A stretch of 8,185 nt of DNA, from positions 1 through 8,185 of the forward strand of contig CAMZKY010000276.1 of assembly GCA_947311455.1 (NCBI GenBank), read 5' to 3'. The first letter of the stretch is position 1. Each line of letters begins with the position of its first letter. Of the stretch, positions 1 to 5,582 are shown piece after piece. Source of the DNA: an uncultured Marinosulfonomonas sp. (GTDB taxonomy: Bacteria > Pseudomonadota > Alphaproteobacteria > Rhodobacterales > Rhodobacteraceae). Made by a program: the position numbers and the translations under genes. The notes below the pieces were generated by a model. It saw only the letters and a program-made list of their open reading frames with translations. It had not been told where the DNA came from and did no database searches.

Positions 1-392
1 GGCTGGATTGGAAACCGATGGGATTTTCCCCGTCCGACATGGAATTCCAGAAAACCAAAGAGGCCGCAGCGCGTGAAATCGCTACCGCCTTTGGGGTGCC
101 GCCGATGTTACTGGGCATCCCGGGGGACGCAACCTATGCCAATTACGCCGAGGCCAACCGCGCCTTTTACCGGCTGACGGTGCTGCCATTGGCGACGCGG
201 GTTGTGGCGGCGATCTCGGGCTGGTTGAACGGGTTTTATGATGAAACCGTTGAATTGCGCCCGGATCAGGATCAAGTGCCGGCTTTGGCGGTGGAACGGG
301 ATGCGCAATGGAAACGCGTTGGCGCAGCCACCTTCCTGAGCGACGCGGAAAAGCGCGCCATTTTAGGCCTGCCCAAGCAGGCAGATGCATAA
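1..392 (+). CDS. g3: Portal protein, C-terminal part (5' end outside window)
   Basis: This is the last 129 residues of an HK97-type portal protein. The frame is open from base 3, so the ATG at 18 is an internal Met, not the start. Portal proteins form the dodecameric ring at one head vertex through which DNA is packaged and leaves, and to which the neck binds. The visible part has the family's conserved C-terminal core: a WKPMG turn, then EFQKTKEAAAREIA, GVPPMLLGIPGD and the aromatic-rich TYANYAEANRAFYRLTVLPL helix region. A full-length member is roughly 400 residues, so about two thirds lies upstream, where terminase genes would be expected. The TAA stop (390-392) overlaps the next ATG as TAATG, suggesting coupled translation with g3.5. 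Family assignment is very secure. The GTA assignment rests on the following gene order. Confidence 0.95.
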   Translation, partial: LDWKPMGFSPSDMEFQKTKEAAAREIATAFGVPPMLLGIPGDATYANYAEANRAFYRLTVLPLATRVVAAISGWLNGFYDETVELRPDQDQVPALAVERDAQWKRVGAATFLSDAEKRAILGLPKQADA

Positions 393-640
393 TGAGTGAA
401 GAAAAGCCTCACCGCGCGGGATCGCGGTTTTTATATGACAGCTTTGATGCGGCCACTGCGCGCATTGATGCTAACGAGCGGGTCGCCAAGTTGCAATTCG
501 ATGCGCTTGCGGGGCGTCTGGAACGGATTGAAGCAATGATTGAACGTCTGGAACGGCGTCTATGGTTGGCCGTTTACGGGGTTGTTGCGGTGGTGTTGGC
601 CCAAGGGGTTGCATCGTTTCTGAACATTACCCCGAAGTAA
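392..640 (+). CDS. g3.5: GTA gp3.5-like small coiled-coil membrane protein
   Basis: An 82-residue protein starts at the ATG that overlaps the portal stop. An upstream in-frame ATG at 308 would lie inside the portal gene and add 28 unlikely residues. Residues about 20-56 are charged and helical, with heptad-like LERIEAMIERLERRL, which predicts a short coiled coil. Residues about 57-77 (LWLAVYGVVAVVLAQGVASFL) look like a single membrane helix, followed by a five-residue tail. There is no signal peptide and no catalytic motif. Size and position, between portal and protease, match RcGTA g3.5, whose function is, to my knowledge, not established. A membrane-tethered oligomer acting in head assembly or release is inference. 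It does not resemble a multi-span holin, although a single-span pinholin-like role cannot be excluded from sequence. Confidence 0.82.
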   Translation: MSEEKPHRAGSRFLYDSFDAATARIDANERVAKLQFDALAGRLERIEAMIERLERRLWLAVYGVVAVVLAQGVASFLNITPK

Positions 641-649
641 GGAAAAGAC

Positions 650-1213
650 ATGGAAACAGATCAATTAAACACAGGTCTTGAGCATAAGTTTTGTCAGACC
701 GACACCAGTATCAGCGTCACGGATGGGGTTTTGATACAGGGCTATGCCAGCTATTTTGATCAATGCGACAAGGGTGGTGATGTGGTGGAACGCGGCGCCT
801 ATGGTGCATCGCTGGCGCGGATCAAAAAATCCGGCGGCCGTGTGAAAATGCTGTGGCAGCATGACCCAACCCAGCCGATTGGCATTTGGGACGAAGTTTT
901 CGAGGATGAAAAAGGCCTGTTTGTCAAAGGTCGCCTGTTATCCGATGTGGCCAAAGGGCGCGAGGCTGCGGCCTTGATCGAGGCTGGCGCGATTGACGGA
1001 TTATCGATTGGTTATCGCACCCAAAAGGCCCACAAAAATGAAAAAGGCCAACGTGTGTTGGCAGAATTGGAGCTGTGGGAGGTGTCTTTGGTGACGTTTC
1101 CAATGCTACCGCAAGCGCGGGTCGATGCCAAAGGGGACAGCCCCGAAGCCCAGATGATGCGTGATCTTGTGGGGGTCATCAACGATGCCCGCGCGATGCT
1201 GGCAAATTCCTAG
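650..1213 (+). CDS. g4: HK97-family prohead maturation protease
   Basis: A 187-residue protein of the HK97 prohead protease family (peptidase U35, herpesvirus assemblin-like fold). It is a serine protease that acts inside the immature head to remove the capsid N-terminal scaffold segment. Visible family features are GYASYFD near residue 31, MLWQHDPTQPIG with candidate catalytic His71, GAIDGLSIGY with candidate nucleophile Ser119, and ELWEVSLVTFPMLPQA at 141-156 with a nearby acidic residue (Glu141 or Glu144) as the likely third member. The length is normal for a stand-alone protease. There is no fused scaffold domain, which fits the capsid protein carrying its own delta domain. The ATG at 650 follows an AAGGAAA ribosome binding site at 639-645 that overlaps the g3.5 stop. 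The gene directly precedes its substrate g5, separated by 27 bases. Residue roles are inferred from the family. Confidence 0.95.
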   Translation: METDQLNTGLEHKFCQTDTSISVTDGVLIQGYASYFDQCDKGGDVVERGAYGASLARIKKSGGRVKMLWQHDPTQPIGIWDEVFEDEKGLFVKGRLLSDVAKGREAAALIEAGAIDGLSIGYRTQKAHKNEKGQRVLAELELWEVSLVTFPMLPQARVDAKGDSPEAQMMRDLVGVINDARAMLANS

Positions 1214-1230
1214 CCAGCGATCTGAACCTA

Positions 1231-1236
1231 AAGGAA
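1231..1236 (+). promoter_or_regulatory. Ribosome binding site of the capsid gene
   Basis: AAGGAA lies 4 bases before the ATG at 1241 and 7 before the second in-frame ATG at 1244. Spacing favours 1244 slightly, so the first residue may be either Met. The g4-g5 gap of 27 bases means the capsid gene has its own initiation site and does not rely on stop-start overlap. Confidence 0.6.
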
Positions 1237-1240
1237 ACAC

Positions 1241-2443
1241 ATGATGAACACCGACCAAAAGGATCGGTCTGGCGGCGCTATGCCATCAGACACGGCGCCG
1301 GCCACAGAGGTAAAGACCGCGCTGGCTGGGCTGATGAGAGATCTGACAGATTTTAAAACCGATTTAACAAGTAAATTTCAACAACAAGAAGAGCGACTGA
1401 CCATGCTGAACCGTAAAACATTGACCCATTCCCGCGCGCCACTGGCCAGTGCTGCCGACACAGACGCGCCGCATCAAAAGGCCTTTAACGCCTATTTGCG
1501 TTCCGGGGATGATGAGGCTCTGCGTGGTATCGTTCTGGAAGGCAAAGCCATGTCTACATCTGTTTCGGCGGATGGTGGCTATCTGGTTGATCCGCAAACC
1601 TCTGAGAGCATTCAATCCGTGCTGAATTCCACAGCCTCTTTGCGCGGCGTAGCGAATGTGGTGAATGTTGAAAGCACCTCTTATGATGTGCTGGTGGATC
1701 ACACAGATATTGGTGCGGGTTGGGCAACCGAGGCTGGCCCCTCTGCTGAAACAGGCACGCCGTCAATTGATCGCATTTCTATCCCTTTGCATGAGCTTTC
1801 GGCATTGCCCAAAGCCAGCCAACGCCTGCTGGATGACAGTGCTTTTGATATCGAAAGCTGGCTTGCCAGCCGCATCGCCGATAAATTTGCCCGCTCCGAG
1901 GCCTCGGCGTTTATTTCGGGGGATGGCGTTGATAAACCCACCGGATTCCTGAACCATACAGCGGTGGATGATGCCAGCTGGACATGGGGCAATCTGGGCT
2001 ATGTGGCCACAGGCGCTGCGGGCGATTTCAGCGCGGTTGATCCTGCCGATGCGATCATCGATCTGGTCTATGCGTTGAATGCCGAATACCGCGCCGGTGC
2101 AACCTTTGTGATGAATTCCAAAACCGCCGGCGCGGTGCGCAAAATGAAAGACGCGGATGGCCGTTTCCTCTGGTCTGACGGTATGGCTATGGGCGAGCCT
2201 GCGCGCTTGATGGGGTATCCCGTGCTGATTGCCGAAGATATGCCCGATATTGCCGCCGATGCGCTGGCGATTGCCTTTGGCGATTTTGGTGCGGGTTATA
2301 CCATTGCCGAACGCCCTGATCTGCGCGTGCTGCGCGATCCGTTTAGCGCCAAGCCGCATGTTCTGTTCTATGCCACCAAACGTGTTGGTGGTGATGTCAG
2401 CGATTTTGCCGCGATCAAGCTGCTGAAATTCGCAGTCAGCTAG
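1241..2443 (+). CDS. g5: Major capsid protein, HK97 fold
   Basis: A 400-residue major capsid protein (phage_capsid / HK97 gp5 family), the shell subunit of the GTA head. RcGTA gp5 is about the same length. Residues 1-102 form a delta-like scaffold region: hydrophilic, with a helical coiled-coil stretch at about 25-60 (KTALAGLMRDLTDFKT, LTSKFQQQEERLTMLNRK). The conserved shell starts around STSVSADGGYLVDPQ (105-119). The g4 protease is therefore likely to cut close to EGKAMS (100-105); that site is inferred. Later landmarks are the E-loop region around 150-190 (DHTDIGAGWATEAG), the spine helix at about 199-225, SGDGVDKPTGFL at 226-237, and the P-domain end with RVLRDPFSAKPHVLFYATKR. The start may be 1241 or 1244. 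A structured 142-base gap follows the TAG stop. Identification is very secure. Confidence 0.97.
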   Translation: MMNTDQKDRSGGAMPSDTAPATEVKTALAGLMRDLTDFKTDLTSKFQQQEERLTMLNRKTLTHSRAPLASAADTDAPHQKAFNAYLRSGDDEALRGIVLEGKAMSTSVSADGGYLVDPQTSESIQSVLNSTASLRGVANVVNVESTSYDVLVDHTDIGAGWATEAGPSAETGTPSIDRISIPLHELSALPKASQRLLDDSAFDIESWLASRIADKFARSEASAFISGDGVDKPTGFLNHTAVDDASWTWGNLGYVATGAAGDFSAVDPADAIIDLVYALNAEYRAGATFVMNSKTAGAVRKMKDADGRFLWSDGMAMGEPARLMGYPVLIAEDMPDIAADALAIAFGDFGAGYTIAERPDLRVLRDPFSAKPHVLFYATKRVGGDVSDFAAIKLLKFAVS

Positions 2444-2585
2444 GCAACCAGTTCAGCCTTTCCTTGTTTGAGGGGGGCTGCGGGTGTGCGCCGATCATTT
2501 GCGTTGTCTAGCTGCTTTCCTCCGTCCGAGCAGCGCAATGGCGCACACCCGATTGGACGGAAACGATTTATTCCGGAGAGTTCTT
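2444..2585 (+). promoter_or_regulatory. Structured spacer between capsid and connector genes
   Basis: This is the longest gap in an otherwise tightly packed operon. It contains a perfect 12-base inverted repeat, CGGGTGTGCGCC at 2481-2492 against GGCGCACACCCG at 2540-2551, around a 47-base loop. The loop can pair further: TTGCGTTG 2499-2506 with CAGCGCAA 2531-2538 (one G-T pair), or GCTGCT 2511-2516 with AGCAGC 2529-2534. CCGTCC 2522-2527 can also pair with GGACGG 2555-2560, so alternative folds compete. No T-run follows, so it is not a standard intrinsic terminator. An RNA element that protects or processes the 3' end of the abundant capsid message is a reasonable inference. No convincing promoter boxes were seen. 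The g6 frame is open back through part of this gap to a GTG at 2484, but that extension looks non-coding. Confidence 0.6.
2575..2580 (+). promoter_or_regulatory. Ribosome binding site that sets the g6 start
   Basis: GGAGAG lies 5 bases before the ATG at 2586 and 8 before a second ATG at 2589. It supports a start here rather than at the upstream in-frame GTG at 2484, which would add 34 residues of low-complexity, atypical sequence. Confidence 0.6.
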
Positions 2586-3185
2586 ATGATGTTAATCGAG
2601 CAGACATCAGTGCCCGCAAGCGCACTGCCTGTTGATCAATTTAAAGACCATTTGCGCCTTGGAACAGGGTTTGCCGATGACGCGGTGCAAGACGCGGTGC
2701 TGGAAAACTATCTGCGCAGTGCTATGGCCGCTGTCGAGGCGCGCACGGGTAAAATCCTGGTGTCTCGCCAATTTATGTGGTCGCTAACCGCATGGCGCAG
2801 CCTGTCGCAACAGGCCTTTCCGATTGCGCCCGTCAGCGCGATTTCGGCGGTCACGCTGTTGGATCGGCTGGATGTGGCCACGGTGATTGATCCGACCGAA
2901 TACAAGCTGCAAAAAGATGATCACCGCCCGAAAATACTGTCTATTGGTGGCTGTTTACCGGGTATTACCATCGGTGGCAGTGTCGAAATTGTCTTTACTG
3001 CGGGTTATGGCTCCACTTGGGGGGATTTGCCTGCCGATCTGGGCCATGCCGCGATGCTGTTGGCGGCGCATTATTACGAAAACCGCCACATCAATACATT
3101 ACAGGATGCAGGCATGCCGTTGGGTGTGACCACCTTGATCGAACGCTATCGCACGGTGCGCATTCTAGGGGGGGCAGGCCAATGA
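2586..3185 (+). CDS. g6: Head-tail connector (adaptor) protein
   Basis: A 199-residue protein of the phage gp6-like / phiE125 gp8-type connector family, which forms the ring bound directly beneath the portal. Family features are the N-terminal PVDQFKDHLRLG at 15-26, a helix NYLRSAMAAVEARTGKILVSRQF at about 41-63, then APVSAISAVTLLD at 81-93, a beta region ending VEIVFTAGYG at 133-142, and the C-terminal helix DLGHAAMLLAAHYYENR at 151-167, typical of the family. The start at 2586 (or 2589) is chosen because GGAGAG lies just upstream and homologues begin near here. A GTG at 2484 with AGGGGG seven bases ahead is a weaker alternative. The TGA stop overlaps the g7 ATG (ATGA), which suggests coupled translation with the stopper. 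Confidence 0.9.
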   Translation: MMLIEQTSVPASALPVDQFKDHLRLGTGFADDAVQDAVLENYLRSAMAAVEARTGKILVSRQFMWSLTAWRSLSQQAFPIAPVSAISAVTLLDRLDVATVIDPTEYKLQKDDHRPKILSIGGCLPGITIGGSVEIVFTAGYGSTWGDLPADLGHAAMLLAAHYYENRHINTLQDAGMPLGVTTLIERYRTVRILGGAGQ

Positions 3186-3520
3186 ATACGCCGCAATTAA
3201 ACCGGCGTCTGGTTCTGGAAGAACAGGTGCGCACACCAGACGGTGCGGGGGGCTTTGATGTGGTCTGGACGCCGCTGGGAAATCACTGGGCCGAAGTGCG
3301 CGCCGGACGTGGCCGTGAAAAAGCGGCTGAATTCGTGATGGTGTCATCTTTGCCCTATCAGATCATCGTGCGTGCAGCCCCTTATAGTGCGCCGTCGCGT
3401 CCGAAACCGGATCAACGTTTCAAAGAAGGTTCGCGGATTTTTCGCATTCAGGCGGTTAGCGAAAATGATCCGCAAGAACATTACCTGATTTGCCACTGTA
3501 AAGAGGAGGTACCGTCATGA
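3182..3520 (+). CDS. g7: Head-tail joining (stopper) protein
   Basis: A 112-residue protein of the phage head-tail joining family (SPP1 gp16-like, Pfam Phage_H_T_join). It forms the ring between connector and tail terminator that closes the filled head. Family landmarks are LNRRLVLEEQVRTPDGAGGF at 6-25, W29, NHWAEVRAGRGREK at 34-47, the central RAAPYSAPSRPKPDQRF, and a C-terminal beta segment GSRIFRIQAVSENDPQEHYLICHCKEE at 83-109. The ATG at 3182 overlaps the g6 stop. The frame is open further upstream but only inside g6, so those codons are not used. Its own 3' end carries the ribosome binding site for g8. Confidence is high from both sequence and position. Confidence 0.9.
   Translation: MNTPQLNRRLVLEEQVRTPDGAGGFDVVWTPLGNHWAEVRAGRGREKAAEFVMVSSLPYQIIVRAAPYSAPSRPKPDQRFKEGSRIFRIQAVSENDPQEHYLICHCKEEVPS
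3503..3510 (+). promoter_or_regulatory. Consensus Shine-Dalgarno site for g8
   Basis: GAGGAGGT, a near-perfect anti-SD complement, sits 6 bases before the g8 ATG at 3517, inside the end of g7. Although g7 and g8 overlap as ATGA, this lets g8 recruit ribosomes independently. Confidence 0.75.
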
Positions 3521-3927
3521 GTTACGGAGTTTCAGCAGCCTTGCAAACCGCTGTTTATGCGCATTTGCAAGCCGATACGGCCCTGACGGCGCTGGTTGGC
3601 ACTGCGGTTTACGATAACCCGCCCGCCGGTGCGCCGCTGGGCACGTATGTCAGCCTTGGCCCCGAAGACGTCAAGGATCGGTCAACCAAAACCAATCACG
3701 GCGCGTTGCATATTCTGACTATCAGCGTGGTCACGGATTTGCCCGGCTTTCAAAATGCTAAAGATGTTGCGGCGGCGGTGAATGACGCGCTGGTGGATGC
3801 GCCTCTGGTTTTGTCGCGCGGCCGTCTGGTGTCGATGAATTTCAATCGTGCCACCGCGCGCCGCGTCAGCACCGGAGACATCCGGCGCATTGATTTAACC
3901 TTCCACGCACGTGTGGAAGACAACTAA
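3517..3927 (+). CDS. g8: Tail terminator protein (DUF3168 family)
   Basis: A 136-residue protein of the DUF3168 / gpU-like tail terminator family, which caps the finished tail tube as a hexamer and mates it to the neck. Visible family signs are the N-terminal helix ALQTAVYAHLQADTALTALVG at 8-28, AVYDNPPAGAPLGTYVSLGP at 30-49, a hydrophobic strand HILTISVVTD around 65-74, the helix GFQNAKDVAAAVNDAL at 77-92, and the C-terminal strand RRIDLTFHARVED at 123-135. The start at 3517 overlaps the g7 stop and has a consensus ribosome binding site. The last codons overlap a small hairpin (3900-3919) that precedes a T8 run before g9. Confidence 0.9.
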   Translation: MSYGVSAALQTAVYAHLQADTALTALVGTAVYDNPPAGAPLGTYVSLGPEDVKDRSTKTNHGALHILTISVVTDLPGFQNAKDVAAAVNDALVDAPLVLSRGRLVSMNFNRATARRVSTGDIRRIDLTFHARVEDN

Positions 3928-3935
3928 TTTTTTTT
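3900..3935 (+). terminator. Hairpin and T8 run between g8 and g9 (weak attenuator candidate)
   Basis: CTTCCAC at 3900-3906 pairs perfectly with GTGGAAG at 3913-3919 around a 6-base loop, and an 8-base T run occupies 3928-3935. A standard intrinsic terminator has the T run directly after the stem; here 8 bases separate them and the stem is only 7 pairs. At most this should cause partial termination or pausing just before the tail tube gene. The stem also overlaps the last sense codons and stop region of g8, so translating ribosomes would often melt it. Confidence 0.3.
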
Positions 3936-3955
3936 CTTAACTAGGAGTAAAACCT

Positions 3956-4372
3956 ATGGGTGCCCAAAACGGTAAAGATCTTTTGATCAAAGTAGATATG
4001 ACAGGTGGCGGTTTGTTTGAAACCATCGCCGGCCTGCGCGCAACGCGTATTAGTTTCAATTCGGAATCGGTGGATGTGACGTCACTGGACAGCCAAGGCG
4101 GCTGGCGTGAATTGCTGGGTGGAGCCGGGGTGAAATCTGCATCGATTTCCGGCTCGGGTGTGTTTCTGGACGCCGGATCTGATGAGCGCGCCCGCCAGAT
4201 TTTCTTTGATGGCGAAACCCCGAATTTTCAGGTGGTTGTACCGGATTTTGGCGTGATCGAAGGCGCCTTCCAAGTGAGTTCTCTGGAATATGCAGGATCG
4301 CACAATGGTGAGGCCACTTATGAAATGAGCATGTCATCCGCTGGCGCTTTGACATTCACGGCAGCGATCTAA
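3956..4372 (+). CDS. g9: Major tail tube protein
   Basis: A 138-residue major tail protein of the phage tail tube family (TP901-1 / Phage_tube_2-like), which stacks as hexameric rings to form the tail lumen. It begins MGAQNGKDLLIKVD. Typical features are TIAGLRATRISFNSESVDVTSLDS at 23-46, the GGWRELLGGAGVKSASISGSGVFLD segment at 48-72, the RQIFFDGETPNFQVVVPDFG stretch at 80-99, and the terminal strand pair ending EATYEMSMSSAGALTFTAAI. The compact length lacks the extra Ig-like domain seen in some phage tube proteins. AGGAG at 3943-3947 lies 8 bases before the ATG at 3956, after a 28-base gap. This separate initiation site fits a high-copy product. The TAA stop overlaps the g10 ATG. Confidence 0.93.
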   Translation: MGAQNGKDLLIKVDMTGGGLFETIAGLRATRISFNSESVDVTSLDSQGGWRELLGGAGVKSASISGSGVFLDAGSDERARQIFFDGETPNFQVVVPDFGVIEGAFQVSSLEYAGSHNGEATYEMSMSSAGALTFTAAI

Positions 4373-4707
4373 TGGTGAACGCTTGGACGGGGGAAGTTGC
4401 GCTGACGCTGGATGGGCACATGCATGTTTGCAAGCTTACGCTTGGTGCATTGGCCGAACTGGAAACAGCGCTTGAGGCCGGAACACTGGTGGAACTGGTG
4501 GAACGGTTTGAAAACGGTGCCTTCAGCACCCGCGATGTCTTGGCCCTGATTGTGGCCGGATTGCGCGGGGGCGGCTGGCAAGGCAATGCCAGGGATTTGC
4601 TGGCAACAGAAATTGCGGGCGGGCCGCTTGAGGCTGCGCGCGTTGCGGCCGAATTACTGGCCCGCGCGTTTTCGTTGCCAAACGAGGCGGCGGATGACGG
4701 GCTTTGA
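4372..4707 (+). CDS. g10: Tail assembly chaperone, GTA gp10 family
   Basis: A 111-residue protein of the GTA tail assembly chaperone group (Phage_TAC_11-like). Such proteins bind the tape measure and help the tube protein assemble around it; they are usually absent from the finished particle. Visible features are an N-terminal beta hairpin (EVALTLDGHMHVCKLTLGALAELE, 8-31), then an all-helical body including LVELVERFENGAFSTRDVLALIVAGLRGGG at 39-68, and a C-terminal helix AARVAAELLARAF at 88-100. The start overlaps the g9 stop (TAATG). The gene ends GGG CTT TGA. That CTT TGA pair matches the core of the prfB +1 frameshift site, and slipping there would lead directly into g10.1. This is noted as a separate feature and finding. 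Confidence 0.88.
   Translation: MVNAWTGEVALTLDGHMHVCKLTLGALAELETALEAGTLVELVERFENGAFSTRDVLALIVAGLRGGGWQGNARDLLATEIAGGPLEAARVAAELLARAFSLPNEAADDGL
4684..4687 (+). promoter_or_regulatory. Possible Shine-Dalgarno site for g10.1
   Basis: GAGG lies 6 bases before the ATG at 4694 within the end of g10. It gives g10.1 a plausible independent start, which competes with the frameshift-fusion model for how g10.1 is expressed. Confidence 0.45.
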
Positions 4708-4903
4708 TTGGCAGGCATTGATGCGCGCGGGTTTGCGCGCCTCGGTGGCGGGTGGATTGGGGCTAACGCCGGATCAGTTTTGGCGCCTTACCCCTGCCGA
4801 ACTTTCATTGATGTTGGGGCGCGACAGTTTTCAGGCTCCGATGGGGCGCGGGCGTTTGGCTGAATTGTTAGCCGCCTATCCCGACAAAGAAAAAGGTGAA
4901 TAA
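4694..4903 (+). CDS. g10.1: Second tail assembly chaperone, GTA gp10.1 family
   Basis: A 69-residue protein starting at the ATG at 4694, inside the end of g10, with a 14-base overlap. It matches the short GTA/phage chaperone family found in this position (the TIGR02216 / Phage_TAC_6 type). The hallmark is FDWQALMRAGLR followed by GLGLTPDQFWRLTPAELSLMLGR at 20-42, with conserved W6, F29, W30, P34 and E36. A small acidic and lysine-rich tail ends the protein (YPDKEKGE). The family sequence is recognisable from FDW at residue 4, which is exactly where a +1 slip from g10 would enter this frame. A separate in-frame ATG at 4721 would remove the conserved FDW and is less likely. By analogy with phage G/T chaperones it should bridge the tape measure and tube protein. 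Confidence 0.85.
   Translation: MTGFDWQALMRAGLRASVAGGLGLTPDQFWRLTPAELSLMLGRDSFQAPMGRGRLAELLAAYPDKEKGE
4702..4708 (+). other. Candidate +1 frameshift site at the g10 stop
   Basis: In the g10 frame the gene ends GGG CTT TGA T. A tRNA-Leu on CTT can re-pair on TTT after a +1 slip, and the next codon is then GAT TGG CAG, the g10.1 frame (D5, W6, Q7). CTT TGA is the core of the well-known bacterial prfB (RF2) +1 site. The product would be a fusion of 111 + 65 = 176 residues. Against it, the tight upstream SD-like element of prfB (a few bases before CTT) is not evident, and the base after TGA is T rather than C. Confidence 0.4.
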
Positions 4904-4905
4904 AG

Positions 4906-5571
4906 ATGACATTAGAAGTGGACGGCCTAGACGGGTTTGACAACCAGGTGACCGCTCTTGAACGCACGATTGGATCAGCAACGACAATGACCTCGGCGTT
5001 CTCAAGTGAACTTGCCAAAATGAATATGTCAATGAACCACACAGGCAATAGCGTGGATGGATTGTCACGCGGGATTAGCCGCGGTTTACGCAGTGCGTTT
5101 GACGGTTTGGTTTTTGACGGGCTTAACCTGTCGGACGCTTTGAAAAAAGTTGCCAATTCGATGATCAATGCGGCGTATTCCGCTGCAATTAATCCTGTCA
5201 CCAATCACTACGGCGGTTTGCTTGCCACGGGGATTGGTGCGCTCTTGGGGCCGGGGGCGGCGTTTGCCAACGGTGCCGGATTTTCTCAAGGCCGTGTGAT
5301 GCCCTTTGCTAATGGTGGGGTGGTCTCTGGGCCGACGTTGTTTCCGATGCGTGGTGGCAGCGGCTTAATGGGCGAAGCAGGCCCCGAAGCGATCATGCCA
5401 CTGACGCGCGGTGCAAATGGCCGTTTGGGCGTGGAAGCGAATGGCGGCGGGCGCACAATCAATATCACCATGAATATCAGCACCCCCGATGTTGTCGGGT
5501 TCCAAAGATCACAATCCCAAATTGCCGCGCAGCTATCGCGCGCTTTGGGCCGTGGTCAGCGTAATCGTTAG
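4906..5571 (+). CDS. g11: Tape measure protein, very short form
   Basis: A 221-residue tape measure protein, the ruler inside the tail that sets tube length and is extruded at DNA delivery. Most siphophage versions are 600 residues or more. The small size is a mark of GTAs, whose tails are short. The N-terminal part (1-100) is helical, with GLSRGISRGLRSAFDGLVFDG and LSDALKKVANSMINAAYSAAINP. A hydrophobic Gly/Ala-rich segment follows at about 103-126 (GGLLATGIGALLGPGAAFANGAGF) that could enter a membrane. The C-terminus has the common tape measure motif FANGGVVSGPTLFPMRGGSGLMGEAGPEAIMPL at 134-166, and then a beta strand TINITMNIS. AAGGTGA at 4893-4899 precedes the ATG by 6 bases. It sits directly after the chaperones, as expected. 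Confidence 0.92.
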   Translation: MTLEVDGLDGFDNQVTALERTIGSATTMTSAFSSELAKMNMSMNHTGNSVDGLSRGISRGLRSAFDGLVFDGLNLSDALKKVANSMINAAYSAAINPVTNHYGGLLATGIGALLGPGAAFANGAGFSQGRVMPFANGGVVSGPTLFPMRGGSGLMGEAGPEAIMPLTRGANGRLGVEANGGGRTINITMNISTPDVVGFQRSQSQIAAQLSRALGRGQRNR

Positions 5572-5582
5572 GAGGAAAGAAA

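Noticed and set aside
308..391. Upstream ATG for g3.5 at 308
   Set aside because: It lies wholly within the portal C-terminus in another frame. The TAATG overlap at 390-394 is the normal coupled start.
515..556. Two copies of CGTCTGGAACGG, 30 bases apart start to start, in g3.5
   Set aside because: They encode the repeated RLER of the coiled coil, so the protein pattern explains them.
1763..2359. A 198-codon open frame on the minus strand inside the capsid gene
   Set aside because: It is a mirror of the capsid codon pattern. The product is His, Arg and Ile rich without a domain, and the plus strand is unambiguous.
2481..2551. Intrinsic terminator after the capsid gene
   Set aside because: The stem is strong but the loop is 47 bases and no T-run follows, and essential neck genes lie downstream in the same operon.
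2484..2585. N-terminal extension of g6 from a GTG at 2484 with AGGGGG seven bases upstream
   Set aside because: The added 34 residues look random, overlap the inverted repeat, and do not fit the connector family's N-terminus. GGAGAG before 2586 gives a better start. The GTG remains a minor alternative.
2679..2700. Direct repeat GACGCGGTGC (two copies, 12-base period) in g6
   Set aside because: It encodes DAVQDAV in a helix and is too short to be more than a local coding repeat.
4486..4503. Tandem 9-base repeat CTGGTGGAA in g10
   Set aside because: Two units within a helix (LVELVE). This is ordinary coding sequence with no sign of a mobile or regulatory repeat.
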